Source: Flavobacterium sp. Root420
GTDB taxonomy: Bacteria > Bacteroidota > Bacteroidia > Flavobacteriales > Flavobacteriaceae
Reading direction: 5' to 3'
Assembly (NCBI RefSeq): GCF_001427905.1
Contig: NZ_LMEF01000001.1
Location: 744,394 to 808,393, forward strand
DNA: 64,000 nucleotides
Shown piece by piece: positions 35,028-43,763 of this stretch (its first letter is position 1; the number at the start of each line of letters is the position of its first letter). The translations under genes were made by a program, and so were the position numbers. Under the pieces are notes generated by a model that ran no database searches, was not told the origin of the DNA, and was given only the letters and a program-made list of their open reading frames with translations.

Positions 35028-35080
35028 TTGTTGTGTAATAGATAAATTTTTATGATTTTTGAGTACTATTAATTCCAAAA

Positions 35081-35464
35081 ATGATAGAACGTATTATGAG
35101 AGAAAATGACATGTTAGAAAAAGAAGAGATTTTTTCTAAAGTATTACGAGCAGGAAGAAGAACTTATTTCTTTGATGTAAGAGCCACTAAAGCTGACGAT
35201 TATTATATCACAATTACCGAAAGTAAAAAATTCACTGAGGAAGATGGTTCTTTTCATTTTAAAAAACACAAAATTTACTTGTATAAAGAAGATTTTGGAG
35301 CTTTTGCCGAAATACTAGAAGAAATGACTTCATACGTCTTAAACCACAAAGGCGAAGAAGTAATCTCTGAAAGACATCAAAAAGATTTTAAAAAAGATTA
35401 CAGTTCTGATAAACCTGAAGGACAAAGATCTAGCTTTACTGATATTGATTTTGATGATATTTAG
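35081..35464 (+). CDS. DUF3276/PUR-alpha-like nucleic-acid-binding protein
   Basis: A 127-residue protein of the DUF3276 family, a bacterial relative of eukaryotic PUR-alpha. The core EEIFSKVLRAGRRTYFFDVR, followed by YYITITESKKF and a KKHKIYLYKEDF segment, gives the PUR repeat fold, known to bind single-stranded nucleic acids. The C-terminal 25 residues are charged and probably disordered. It follows the ABC exporter by 53 bases in the same direction. Any of three Met residues in the first 12 positions could be the start; I used the first. Confidence 0.85.
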   Translation: MIERIMRENDMLEKEEIFSKVLRAGRRTYFFDVRATKADDYYITITESKKFTEEDGSFHFKKHKIYLYKEDFGAFAEILEEMTSYVLNHKGEEVISERHQKDFKKDYSSDKPEGQRSSFTDIDFDDI

Positions 35465-35490
35465 TCCCCAATAACTTTTTAAAAAGTACG

Positions 35491-35523
35491 AGTCCAATTT
35501 GTCCTGCATTTTGGACTTTTTTT
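35491..35523 (+). terminator. terminator after the DUF3276 gene
   Basis: AGTCCAA / TTGGACT arms with a 13-base loop, then seven T. It lies inside the open frame that precedes the GH3 gene, which argues against upstream start codons for that gene. Confidence 0.75.
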
Positions 35524-35549
35524 ATATATTTAAGTTTAAAAAACTTACC

Positions 35550-37805
35550 GTGAAAACATTAACCGCAAAACCACTTTATTGTTTCCTCCTTTTTCTCTGG
35601 ATTTCACTTTCACATAGCCAAAAAACCAATTTAGATACTGAAAATAAGATCAACAAAATCATAAAAAATATGACTGTGGATCAAAAAATTGGTCAGGCTT
35701 GCCTTAAAGGAACTTCAAGCCGCAGTAAAGGATTATCTGATGAGCTTAAAAATGAAGTTCGAAAGGGATTAGTTGGCGCCATATTAAACCTTACTGAACC
35801 TAATCTGGTTTTTGAAATACAAAAAATTGCTGTAGAGGAAAGTCCTAATCATATTCCATTATTATTTGGAAGAGATGTCATTCACGGATATAAAACTATA
35901 TTTCCAATTCCATTAGGATTAGCCGCTTCCTGGGATATGGAATTAGTGGAAAAAACATCCAAAATTGCCGCCAATGAATCCTACTCGAGATGTATTAACT
36001 GGACCTATGCCCCAATGGTTGATATTTCGAGGGATGCCCGCTGGGGAAGAATAGCTGAATCACCGGGTGAAGATCCCTTACTGGCGTCGAGACTGGGAGT
36101 TGCTTACATTAAAGGATTTCAGGGTGACGATCCTTCTGTTGCCGGACAAATTTTGGCCTGTGCCAAACATTTTGCTGCGTATGGCGCTGCAGAAGGCGGA
36201 AGAGATTACAATACGGTGAGCATGTCTGAATCTTTACTTCGAAATGTTTATTTAAAACCTTTTGAGGCAGCCGCAAAGTCAGGAGCCGCTACATTTATGA
36301 CTTCTTTTAACGACCTAAACGGCGTTCCGGCTTCTGGGAACAGCTTTTTGCTTAAAAAAATTTTACGCGAAGAATGGAAATACGATGGCTTCGTGGTGAG
36401 TGACTGGAATTCGGTTATTGAAATGATTCCGCATGGTTTTGCTGCTGATGAAAAGGATGCAGCCTTAAAATCTGCTTCAGCAGGACTTGACATGGAAATG
36501 ACCAGTTTATCGTATGCCCATCATTTAAAAACATTAATAGCTGAAAAGAAGATTTCTGAAAAGCAATTAGACGAAATGGTGCGTAATATTCTTAGAATCA
36601 AATTCAGAGCGGGAATTTTTGAAAATCCTTATTTTAAAGACCGCGAAAAATTTTCATTATTAACTGCTGATGCTTTACAAACGGCAAAGAATGCAGCTAC
36701 TAAAAGTTGTGTTCTATTGAAAAACGAGAACCAAATCCTTCCCTTAAAATCCAATCAAAAAATAGCTGTTATTGGTCCATTGGCAGATGCCCCGAGAGAG
36801 CAATTAGGAACGTGGACTTTTGATGGTAATAAAGAAGATTCTCAAACTCCTCTAAAAGCGTTACAAAATAGTTTCGGGCAAAATAATATCTTGTACGCAC
36901 CTGGACTTTCAAACAGCCGATCCCTATCTGAAGAAGGTTTTTCTGCCGCAGTAGCGCAAGCTAAAAAATCAGATATCATCTTATTTTTTGCAGGAGAAGA
37001 AGCCATTCTTTCTGGAGAGGCACATTCCAGAGCCAACATAAACTTACCGGGTTTACAGGAAAATTTAATAGCCGAATTACAAAAAACAGGTAAACCAATT
37101 GTATTGGTAGTAATGGCAGGAAGACCTATAACTTTAGGTGCTGTTTTGCCGAAGGTCAATGCCGTACTTATGGCATGGCATCCGGGAACGATGGCAGGAC
37201 CGGCAATTTCTGAGTTACTTCAGGGAATTGCAAATCCATCAGGAAAACTGCCTATAACATGGCCAAAAGAAGTGGGCCAGATTCCCATTTACTATAACCA
37301 TCCTAATACAGGACGACCAGCAGATCCTAAAACTTTTGTGGCTATTCAGGACATCCCTGTCGAAGCCTGGCAAAGTTCTTTAGGAAATAATTCCCACTAT
37401 CTTGATGCAGGTTACGAACCGCAATTTCCTTTCGGGTTTGGATTGAGTTATACCAATTTCTCTTATGAGAATTTAAAAATCGAAAAGGCTGTTCTTAAAA
37501 ATAATGACAAATTGAATGTTTCTGCGTTAATTACAAATACAGGAAATACTACCGGAACAGAAACAGTTCAACTATATGTACGTGACATTACCGGAAGTAT
37601 TGTGAGACCGGTAAGAGAACTTAAAGATTTTATACAGATAGAATTAAAACCGAAGGAATCCAGAACAGTTCAATTTTCAATTCCAGTTTCAGACCTTGCG
37701 TTTTATAATGATAAAATGGAACTAAAAACAGAACCGGGCGATTTTAAAGTTTGGATTGCTTCGCACGCCGAAAATGGTTTGGAAGGTGATTTTAAAATTG
37801 AATAA
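35550..37805 (+). CDS. bglX: glycoside hydrolase family 3 beta-glucosidase
   Basis: A 751-residue secreted GH3 enzyme (signal peptide MKTLTAKPLYCFLLFLWI ending near HSQ). Domains: a TIM barrel with KHFAAYGAAEGGRDY and FVVSDWNSV (nucleophile Asp), an alpha/beta sandwich (AVIGPLADAPREQLGTW), and a fibronectin-III-like C-terminal domain after PFGFGLSYTNFSY. The length and arrangement are those of BglX-type periplasmic beta-glucosidases that release terminal glucose or xylose. GTG 35550 is the start because a terminator occupies the upstream frame. The next esterase gene starts 10 bases after its stop. Confidence 0.92.
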   Translation: MKTLTAKPLYCFLLFLWISLSHSQKTNLDTENKINKIIKNMTVDQKIGQACLKGTSSRSKGLSDELKNEVRKGLVGAILNLTEPNLVFEIQKIAVEESPNHIPLLFGRDVIHGYKTIFPIPLGLAASWDMELVEKTSKIAANESYSRCINWTYAPMVDISRDARWGRIAESPGEDPLLASRLGVAYIKGFQGDDPSVAGQILACAKHFAAYGAAEGGRDYNTVSMSESLLRNVYLKPFEAAAKSGAATFMTSFNDLNGVPASGNSFLLKKILREEWKYDGFVVSDWNSVIEMIPHGFAADEKDAALKSASAGLDMEMTSLSYAHHLKTLIAEKKISEKQLDEMVRNILRIKFRAGIFENPYFKDREKFSLLTADALQTAKNAATKSCVLLKNENQILPLKSNQKIAVIGPLADAPREQLGTWTFDGNKEDSQTPLKALQNSFGQNNILYAPGLSNSRSLSEEGFSAAVAQAKKSDIILFFAGEEAILSGEAHSRANINLPGLQENLIAELQKTGKPIVLVVMAGRPITLGAVLPKVNAVLMAWHPGTMAGPAISELLQGIANPSGKLPITWPKEVGQIPIYYNHPNTGRPADPKTFVAIQDIPVEAWQSSLGNNSHYLDAGYEPQFPFGFGLSYTNFSYENLKIEKAVLKNNDKLNVSALITNTGNTTGTETVQLYVRDITGSIVRPVRELKDFIQIELKPKESRTVQFSIPVSDLAFYNDKMELKTEPGDFKVWIASHAENGLEGDFKIE

Positions 37806-37815
37806 TACTAATATC

Positions 37816-38646
37816 ATGAAAAAAATAGCACTCTCCTTTTGTTTCTTTATTATCATATTTTCTTCTTTTGCTCAAAAGACAGAATATGATACTAAAACTA
37901 ATATTCAATATTATAATGCAGCAACAAACAAATCTGACAATTATATTAATGAAAGATGCCTGTTAGATATTTATTATCCAAAAGACACTAAAAACTTCGC
38001 AACTATAGTTTGGTTTCATGGCGGCGGATTAACCGGCGGAAGCAAGGAAATTCCCGAAGCGCTAAAAAATAAAGGATTTGCCATCATTGGTGTAAACTAT
38101 AGATTATCGCCCAAAGTGAAAGCTGTAAAATGTATCGAAGATGCTGCAGCAGCAATCGCCTGGGCCTTTAATAATATTGCAAGTTATGGCGGCGACACTT
38201 CTCAAATTTTTCTTTCAGGACATTCTGCCGGCGCCTATTTAGCTTTGATGAACGGCTTAGATAAAAAGTGGCTGCAAAAAGAAGGAATTGATGCCAATAA
38301 AATTGCAGGATTAATTCCGTTTAGTGGGCAATGCATTACACATTTTGAAATTAGAAGAGAAAATGGAATTCCGGAAAAACAACCCACCATTGATGCTTTT
38401 GCACCTCTTTACCATGTTCGTGCCGATGCTCCGCCACTTTTATTAATTACCGGAGATCGTGAACTGGAAATGTTAGGCCGATATGAAGAAAACGCCTATA
38501 TGGAACGCATGATGAAATTGGTGGGGCACAAGGAAACCAAACTTTTTGAATTGGACGGTTACGGTCACGGAATGACTGAACCCGGTTTTCCGCTACTTGT
38601 AAATGAAGTAAATCGCATTATAAAAGAGAAACAACCCAAAAAATAA
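37816..38646 (+). CDS. secreted alpha/beta hydrolase, probable carbohydrate esterase
   Basis: A 276-residue exported hydrolase (signal peptide to SFAQ) of the HSL/BD-FAE type. It has HGGG in VWFHGGGLTGGS, nucleophile elbow LSGHSAGAYLAL, acid in ITGDRELE and His in GYGHGMTEPG. The position ten bases after a GH3 glycosidase gene suggests that it removes acetyl or feruloyl groups from the same glycan. That substrate is an inference. An open frame reaches 20 codons further upstream into the GH3 gene, but only Met 37816 gives a signal peptide. Confidence 0.82.
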   Translation: MKKIALSFCFFIIIFSSFAQKTEYDTKTNIQYYNAATNKSDNYINERCLLDIYYPKDTKNFATIVWFHGGGLTGGSKEIPEALKNKGFAIIGVNYRLSPKVKAVKCIEDAAAAIAWAFNNIASYGGDTSQIFLSGHSAGAYLALMNGLDKKWLQKEGIDANKIAGLIPFSGQCITHFEIRRENGIPEKQPTIDAFAPLYHVRADAPPLLLITGDRELEMLGRYEENAYMERMMKLVGHKETKLFELDGYGHGMTEPGFPLLVNEVNRIIKEKQPKK

Positions 38647-38667
38647 TTATAAAAAAAATCCACGGCA

Positions 38668-39213
38668 ATGGAAACAAACTTATTAATATTACCCGGACTG
38701 GGAAATTCCGGTGACAAACACTGGCAGACCTTTTGGCATAAAAAATTCACAAATTCAATTCGTTTGGTTCAGGACAATTGGGACGAACCTATTCGAGAGG
38801 AATGGCTTGCAAGATTAAATGAGGAAATCGCTAAACTCAGTCAGCCAACTATTCTCGTGGCACATAGCTTAGCTGTTTCATTAGTTTTGCATTGGGCCGA
38901 AGCGAATACCAACAAAAACATTATAGGTGCCTTACTGGTAGCGCCGGCCGATGTAGATTCACCTCAACATACTCCGGAAATTATTAGAAATTTTTCTCCA
39001 ATGCCTATTTCAAAATTACCTTTTCCATCAATAGTTGTCGCAAGTGAAAATGATCCTTATGCCTCTTTTGAAAGAAAGCAGTTTTTGGCTGAAAAATGGG
39101 GAAGTGATTTTGTAAACGTTGGTCAAAAAGGGCACATCAACTCTGATTCTGATCTACAATATTGGGAAGAAGGGCAGGAAATATTAGCTCAGTTAATTCA
39201 GAAAATAAAATAG
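38668..39213 (+). CDS. RBBP9/YdeN-family alpha/beta hydrolase
   Basis: A 181-residue cytosolic serine hydrolase. LLILPGLGNSGDKHWQTFW is the RBBP9/YdeN N-terminal signature. The nucleophile Ser is in VAHSLAVSL, the acid in SENDPYASFE and the His in GQKGHINSDS. Its physiological substrate is unknown. It follows the esterase by 21 bases in the same direction, so it may be the third gene of the GH3 unit. Confidence 0.85.
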   Translation: METNLLILPGLGNSGDKHWQTFWHKKFTNSIRLVQDNWDEPIREEWLARLNEEIAKLSQPTILVAHSLAVSLVLHWAEANTNKNIIGALLVAPADVDSPQHTPEIIRNFSPMPISKLPFPSIVVASENDPYASFERKQFLAEKWGSDFVNVGQKGHINSDSDLQYWEEGQEILAQLIQKIK

Positions 39214-39455
39214 TTTTCAGTCTCAGTCTCAGTTTTCAGCCTTGCCTGGAAAAGTATACTGAACTAAAGATTGGGGTCATTTGGACTGAAATTAACCGCA
39301 ACGTTCACAAAGGTTTTACGCAAAGATCACAAGGCTTTATGGAAAATTTTTGCTAAGTAAAGTTCACAAAGCTAGACAAAGCTTTGCGAACTTTATCTTT
39401 TTAAAAATATCAATTGCAAAAAAACTTTGCGAACTTTGCGGTAAAATATATTAGC
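39213..39455. repeat. dispersed AACTTTGCG / CAAAG repeat region
   Basis: After a CAGTCTCAGTCTCAG stretch (39219-39236), several copies of GCGAACTTT, CACAAAG and TTGCGAACTTTGCGGTAAAA follow, closely related to the block at 14760-14812. No gene is visible here. Confidence 0.65.
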
Positions 39456-39470
39456 AGTTGGTTGCAAAAA

Positions 39471-39806
39471 CTAACCAATACGCAATCCATTTTCAATTTT
39501 AAAATCGGGAGCCAACAGAATTACATTTCCCTCCTTGCCTATTGCTCCAAGAACCAGACATTCACTCATGAATTTTCCGATTTGTTTTTTGGGAAAATTA
39601 ACTACTGCAATAATCTGTCGATTTACTAAATCTTCTTTTTTATAATGAAACGTTATTTGTGCCGATGATTTTCGGACACCAATCTCGGCACCAAAATCAA
39701 TGGTAAGCTGATATGCCGGTTTTTTTGCTTCGGGAAAATCATTTACATTAATAATAGTTCCTACTCGCATTTCGGTTCTTTCAAATTCTTGCCAGGTCAA
39801 ATCCAT
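39471..39806 (-). CDS. csaA: CsaA-like tRNA-binding domain protein
   Basis: A 111-residue OB-fold protein of the EMAP/tRNA-binding type. MDLTWQEFERTEMRVGTI is the conserved start. KKPAYQLTIDFGAEIGVRKSSAQIT forms the dimerisation and binding part, and ECLVLGAI followed by ILLAPDFKIENG the C-terminal strand. CsaA proteins are proposed chaperones of the Sec route and bind RNA. ATG 39806 gives the normal start; a TTG four codons upstream is unlikely. Confidence 0.85.
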   Translation of the reverse strand: MDLTWQEFERTEMRVGTIINVNDFPEAKKPAYQLTIDFGAEIGVRKSSAQITFHYKKEDLVNRQIIAVVNFPKKQIGKFMSECLVLGAIGKEGNVILLAPDFKIENGLRIG

Positions 39807-39940
39807 TTTTATTTTCAATATAGTTGAATTACAAACCTATTAATTTTGTAATTATTATCCTTAATTCTATAACCTTTTTTTATAACCGTGCTTCTAAATT
39901 TACGAGTAAAATTGTAAGCTAACACAAAAAAATATAGAAA

Positions 39941-40834
39941 ATGGAAAATACGATCCTCAACAACGACGGCTCTATAAAAGATTTTGATTTTGATATTCAT
40001 GAACAAAATACTGATAAATATATAAAAACAGCCCAAAATGTACAGCTTTATGTAAAAGATTACGGAAGAGGAAAACCAGTAATTCTGATTCATGGCTGGC
40101 CGCTTTCTAACGAAATGTGGGAATATCAAATCGATTTTCTGGTTCAAAATAACTACAGAGTAATTGCTTACGATCGCCGTGGATTTGGTAAATCATCACA
40201 GCCATATGATGGATATGATTATGATACTTTGACAGATGATTTGAAAGAAATCATTGAGCAACTTCAATTAGAAAATGTAACACTTGTTGGTTTTTCTATG
40301 GGCGGTGGCGAAGTAGTTCGTTATTTTAGTCGTCATAGTGGAAAGGGTGTTACTAAAGCAGCTTTGATTTCTTCTATAATTCCATTTTTATTAAAAACCG
40401 ATGACAATCCAGACGGGCATCCAAGAGAGAAAAGCGAGACCACTGCAGCTGCAATCAAAGAGGACAGAATTGGGTTTGTAGATAATTTTGGAAAAACTTT
40501 CTTTGGTATCAACATTATTAATAAACCTTTGAGTACTGCTCTTTTAGAATATTACAGAACATTATGTTCTTTTGCTTCTCCACGTGCGACTTTAAAATGT
40601 GCAGAATCTTTCTCATTTACAGATTTTAGAAATGAATTAGATTATATAAAAGTTCCTACCTTAATCATTCATGGCGATGATGACAAAATTGTTCCAATTG
40701 AACTTACGTCAAAAAAAGCGGCCGAATCAATTACCCATAATACTTATATTGTATATGAAGGCGCACCACACGGCTTATTTTATACAGAAAGGGAAAAACT
40801 AAATAACGATTTATTAAATTTCCTTAATTCATAA
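39941..40834 (+). CDS. alpha/beta hydrolase, cofactor-free haloperoxidase/esterase type
   Basis: A 297-residue cytosolic hydrolase. The oxyanion hole is in LIHGWPLSNEMW, YDRRGFGKSSQP is the typical arylesterase/non-heme chloroperoxidase loop, GFSMGGGEVVRY the nucleophile elbow, IHGDDDKIVP the acid and GAPHGLFYT the catalytic His. Members show perhydrolase and esterase activity; the natural role is unknown. A polar 30-residue N-terminal extension precedes the fold. It is transcribed alone, with a strong terminator. Confidence 0.85.
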   Translation: MENTILNNDGSIKDFDFDIHEQNTDKYIKTAQNVQLYVKDYGRGKPVILIHGWPLSNEMWEYQIDFLVQNNYRVIAYDRRGFGKSSQPYDGYDYDTLTDDLKEIIEQLQLENVTLVGFSMGGGEVVRYFSRHSGKGVTKAALISSIIPFLLKTDDNPDGHPREKSETTAAAIKEDRIGFVDNFGKTFFGINIINKPLSTALLEYYRTLCSFASPRATLKCAESFSFTDFRNELDYIKVPTLIIHGDDDKIVPIELTSKKAAESITHNTYIVYEGAPHGLFYTEREKLNNDLLNFLNS

Positions 40835-40837
40835 AAA

Positions 40838-40896
40838 AAATAATTATCCAAAGAGGTTTTACTTGCAGGGGAAAACTTCTTTGGATAATTATTTTT
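40838..40896 (+). terminator. terminator after the haloperoxidase-type gene
   Basis: Long arms (AAATAATTATCCAAAGA and its complement, plus TTTT/AAAA) around an 11-base loop, then a T run, immediately after the stop. Confidence 0.88.
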
Positions 40897-40960
40897 ACCC
40901 TTGTGCTCTTTCTTATACAGAATTAAAAGTTATTTTTGAATAACTAATTCTTTAGAAAAA

Positions 40961-41515
40961 ATGGCACGAACTTCTTCAAATATGATTCCCCTTGGAACAA
41001 TTGCTCCAGACTTTAATCTAAAAGATACTAACTCTAATAATGAATATTCGTTTGAAGATTTAAAAGGATCAAAAGGTACTCTTGTCATTTTTATGTGCAA
41101 TCATTGCCCTTTTGTGCTTCATGTCCTCAAAGAAATTATCATGATTGCCAATGACTATCGCGTTCAGGGATTGGGAGTAGTTGCTATTTCGAGTAATGAT
41201 GTTGAAAAATTTCCGCAGGATTCCCCTGAATTGATGACTGAATTTGCTTTTGAAAACAAAATAGATTTCCCCTACTTATTCGATGAAACCCAAGAAGTCG
41301 CTAAAGCTTATGAAGCAGCCTGTACTCCTGATTTTTATTTATTTGATAATCAAAACCGATTATTTTACCGTGGCCAATTAGATGATTCAAGGCCTGGAAA
41401 CGGAATCCCGTTAAGTGGAAGCGATCTGCGAAGTGCTATTGATGCTTTAATTTACAACAGAAGTTTGAAAGATCCGCAAAAACCAAGTATTGGCTGTGGT
41501 ATCAAATGGAAATAA
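40961..41515 (+). CDS. thioredoxin-fold redoxin (AhpC/TSA-like)
   Basis: A 184-residue thioredoxin-fold protein without a signal peptide. APDFNLKDTNSNNEYSFEDL is the redoxin N-terminus and FMCNHCPFVLHV supplies a CxxC (CNHC) active site. A cis-Pro is in ACTPDFYLFD. The sequence resembles the thioredoxin family proteins with a CNHCP motif widely found in Bacteroidota and cyanobacteria. It could be a thiol peroxidase or disulfide reductase; which of these cannot be told. Confidence 0.85.
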   Translation: MARTSSNMIPLGTIAPDFNLKDTNSNNEYSFEDLKGSKGTLVIFMCNHCPFVLHVLKEIIMIANDYRVQGLGVVAISSNDVEKFPQDSPELMTEFAFENKIDFPYLFDETQEVAKAYEAACTPDFYLFDNQNRLFYRGQLDDSRPGNGIPLSGSDLRSAIDALIYNRSLKDPQKPSIGCGIKWK

Positions 41516-41876
41516 GTTTTTAGACTTTAAAAAGTTTACCTATCTTTACCAGTCCGATTAATTATTTTACCGTGAACATTATAAATATATTTACAGCTAA
41601 CCCCTTGTTGTTTTCTCATAAAAGGAAACAATGCACTGCTGTATTTAATTCTCATAATAAAGCCTTTATTAATTAGGCCTCCGTATATTTCAAATTTTCT
41701 TTTGAGGCGGAGGATTACCACAAAATTTAATTTACGATTTATTTGAAATGATTTACTATTTCAAATAACAGTTTACTTACCACTTTAAAATTTCCAAATA
41801 AATTCAACGTTCAATTTGCTAATGCAGGCAATTGAACATTGATCTTTTGCTTTATTCATTAAACAATAAAATAGAT
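41516..41876. other. non-coding gap before the rnk-like gene
   Basis: No supported gene. A 61-codon minus-strand frame (41536-41721, GTG start) has no similarity I recognise. Structures seen are a CCTCCG/CGGAGG inverted repeat (about 41683-41713) and GTTCAATT (41809-41816) / AATTGAAC (41830-41837), an operator-like palindrome 40 bases before the next start codon. Confidence 0.45.
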
Positions 41877-42272
41877 ATGAAACCAATACCCACTTTCTGC
41901 AAAACAGATTATCAGCTCTTAAGAGAGTTGATTTTAAAAAGTAAAAACGAAACAAACGCTAAAGAAATCGGTCAGCTTTCGCAAGAACTCGATCGTGCTA
42001 TTATTAGTAAAGAAAGCGTTTTAGACAATTCTATTATCCGAATTAATTCGCATGTAACGATTGAAGATGTTAAAGCCAATAAACAAATGAAAATTCAGAT
42101 CGTTTTGCCATCATTAGCGAATGTAACAGAAAGAAAAATATCTATTCTGGCGCCATTAAGCGTGGCTATAATTGGTTTTAAAGAAAACGATCAGGTAGAT
42201 TGGGAATTACCGGCCGGAATTAAAACCTTAAAAATAATTGAAGTTGAAAACACACCTTCACACGATTCCTAG
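41877..42272 (+). CDS. GreA/GreB C-terminal domain protein, Rnk-like
   Basis: A 131-residue cytosolic protein with a short N-terminal helical part and a C-terminal GreA/GreB FKBP-like domain (INSHVTIEDV, ISILAPLSVAIIGFKENDQVDWELPAGIKTLKI). This is the layout of Rnk, a regulator of nucleoside diphosphate kinase that binds RNA polymerase without the coiled-coil finger of Gre factors. ATG 41877 is chosen; a TTG 15 codons upstream would run over the palindrome. Confidence 0.82.
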   Translation: MKPIPTFCKTDYQLLRELILKSKNETNAKEIGQLSQELDRAIISKESVLDNSIIRINSHVTIEDVKANKQMKIQIVLPSLANVTERKISILAPLSVAIIGFKENDQVDWELPAGIKTLKIIEVENTPSHDS

Positions 42273-42278
42273 TTTTTT

Positions 42279-42307
42279 GAACACCTCATCATGAAGGTGT
42301 TTTTTTA
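42279..42307 (+). terminator. terminator after the rnk-like gene
   Basis: AACACCT / AGGTGTT arms with an eight-base loop and seven T, directly after the stop. Confidence 0.88.
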
Positions 42308-42320
42308 TATTCTATTTTAA

Positions 42321-42360
42321 AATAAAAAAACTATTCAATAAAGATTTACTGAATAGTTTA
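42321..42360 (-). terminator. terminator of the cytochrome c lipoprotein gene
   Basis: Minus-strand stem AAACTATTCA / TGAATAGTTT with a 12-base loop followed by a T run. Confidence 0.8.
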
Positions 42361-42387
42361 ATTATAATTTCTTTTATGTTGATTCTC

Positions 42388-42696
42388 CTATAATTGAGAA
42401 TGTATATAACTTGTAACTGAAGCCATTTGAACGTCATCTAAATGCGCTTTTTTCTGCATTCTCACTAAAATTGGCGCCCATTCTTCCTGAGTAAATTTCT
42501 TTGGCTCATATAGCTTGTGACATTTTACACAGCTATTTTCATACATACTTTTACCTGCTGCCAATTCAGGAGTTAATTCTTCAGCTTTCACCATTACAGT
42601 TACAGCTGGAGTATCTGGAGTTGAAGCTGTTTTTTTTGTACCACACGAAACTGCAACTAACGTTACTGCAGCTAATGTCAATATTTTTACTTTCAT
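42388..42696 (-). CDS. small c-type cytochrome lipoprotein
   Basis: A 102-residue lipoprotein (lipobox AVSC, Cys18) with one heme-binding CxxCH motif, CVKCH at residues 56-60, after a Thr/Pro-rich linker. The C-terminal helices contain Met residues (MQKKAHL, MASVTSYI) that could provide the sixth heme ligand. It is a periplasmic one-heme electron carrier; its partners are not visible here. The length fits class I mini-cytochromes. Confidence 0.85.
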   Translation of the reverse strand: MKVKILTLAAVTLVAVSCGTKKTASTPDTPAVTVMVKAEELTPELAAGKSMYENSCVKCHKLYEPKKFTQEEWAPILVRMQKKAHLDDVQMASVTSYIHSQL

Positions 42697-42725
42697 TGTT
42701 TTTGGTTTATTTTAAAAGTAAATAT

Positions 42726-42758
42726 AAAAAAATCCCATATGCCGAAACATATGGGATT
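42726..42758 (-). terminator. terminator of the PPIase fusion gene
   Basis: Perfect minus-strand arms AATCCCATATG / CATATGGGATT with a six-base loop, then seven T. Confidence 0.9.
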
Positions 42759-42794
42759 ACTATTTAAAACAATACTAAATTGTTTGTAAAATTT

Positions 42795-43727
42795 TTATTT
42801 TACTTCCATTAATTCAACGTCGAAAATCAAAGTTGCGTTTGGTGGAATAACTCCTCCAGCTCCAGCAGCACCATAAGCCAAATCAGATGGAATTACAAAA
42901 CGAGCTTTGTCACCCACTTGTAATAAAGCAATACCTTCGTCCCATCCTTCGATAACCTGTCCCTGACCTAATCTAAATTCGATTGGTTTTTTTCTTGGGT
43001 AAGAAGAATCAAAAACTTTTCCGTTCTCTAATGATCCTTCGTAATGAACTGCGACTGTTTTACCAGCTTCTGCTCTTCTGCCGTCTCCTTTTTGAATCAT
43101 TTTGTAACGTAAACCGCTATCAGTTTTATCAAAACCAGCAGCCAATTGCTCCATTTTGGCTTCAGATTCTGCTTTTAAAGCCGCATCTCTTTTAAGACGT
43201 GCACCTTTTAAACCAACAAAAGCTTCAATAGCATTAAATTTTTCAGCTTCTTCACCAACTCTGATGATTTCTACCGCATCAAGATTATCTCCCTGAGCAA
43301 CAGCATCAACAACATCCTGACCTTCTACTACGTGACCAAAAACAGTATGTTTTCCGTCTAACCAAGAAGTTGGAACGTGAGTAATGTAAAATTGAGAACC
43401 ATTACTTGCAGGTCCTGAATTTGCCATTGCCAAAACTCCCGGGCGATCATGTTTTAAACTTGGGTGAAATTCATCATCAAATTTGTATCCTGGATCTCCA
43501 GTTCCAGTTCCTTTAGGACATCCACCCTGAATCATGAAATCAGGAATTACTCTATGAAAAGTCAATCCGTCATAAAATTTTTGTCCTTGTGGTTTTACTT
43601 TATTTTCCATATTTCCTTCTGCAAGAGCTACAAAATTCCCTACGGTACCTGGTGTTAAGTCGTGTGTCAATTTTACTAAAATCGAACCTTTGCTAGTATT
43701 GAATTTAGCGTATATTCCGTTTTCCAT
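42795..43727 (-). CDS. cyclophilin-FKBP fusion peptidyl-prolyl isomerase
   Basis: A 310-residue protein with two unrelated PPIase folds. Residues about 1-160 are a cyclophilin (FHRVIPDFMIQGG, NGSQFYIT, WLDGKHTVFG). A 50-residue charged helical linker follows, and residues about 205-310 are an FKBP domain (VAVHYEGSLENGKVFDSSY, GQVIEGWDEGIALLQVG, PNATLIFDVELMEV). Active-site residues of both folds are present. Such dual immunophilins are known from Flavobacterium and some protists. There is no signal peptide, so it folds proteins in the cytosol. ATG 43727 is chosen because the -7 box lies upstream of it, making the longer frame unlikely. Confidence 0.93.
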   Translation of the reverse strand: MENGIYAKFNTSKGSILVKLTHDLTPGTVGNFVALAEGNMENKVKPQGQKFYDGLTFHRVIPDFMIQGGCPKGTGTGDPGYKFDDEFHPSLKHDRPGVLAMANSGPASNGSQFYITHVPTSWLDGKHTVFGHVVEGQDVVDAVAQGDNLDAVEIIRVGEEAEKFNAIEAFVGLKGARLKRDAALKAESEAKMEQLAAGFDKTDSGLRYKMIQKGDGRRAEAGKTVAVHYEGSLENGKVFDSSYPRKKPIEFRLGQGQVIEGWDEGIALLQVGDKARFVIPSDLAYGAAGAGGVIPPNATLIFDVELMEVK

Positions 43728-43751
43728 TGTTCTTATTTTTAATTTTGAATG

Positions 43752-43759
43752 CAAATTTA
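43752..43759 (-). promoter_or_regulatory. -7 promoter box of the PPIase gene
   Basis: Minus strand TAAATTTG, 24 bases before the start codon and squeezed between this gene and the MFS stop, so the PPIase is transcribed separately. Confidence 0.6.
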
Positions 43760-43763
43760 CAAA

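Noticed and set aside
39815..40147. 110-codon minus-strand frame
   Set aside because: It overlaps the start of a clear alpha/beta hydrolase gene and its upstream region, and the protein has no family features.
41536..41721. 61-codon minus-strand frame with a GTG start
   Set aside because: No similarity or signal peptide, and it lies in an A/T-rich spacer with hairpins. It remains possible but unsupported.
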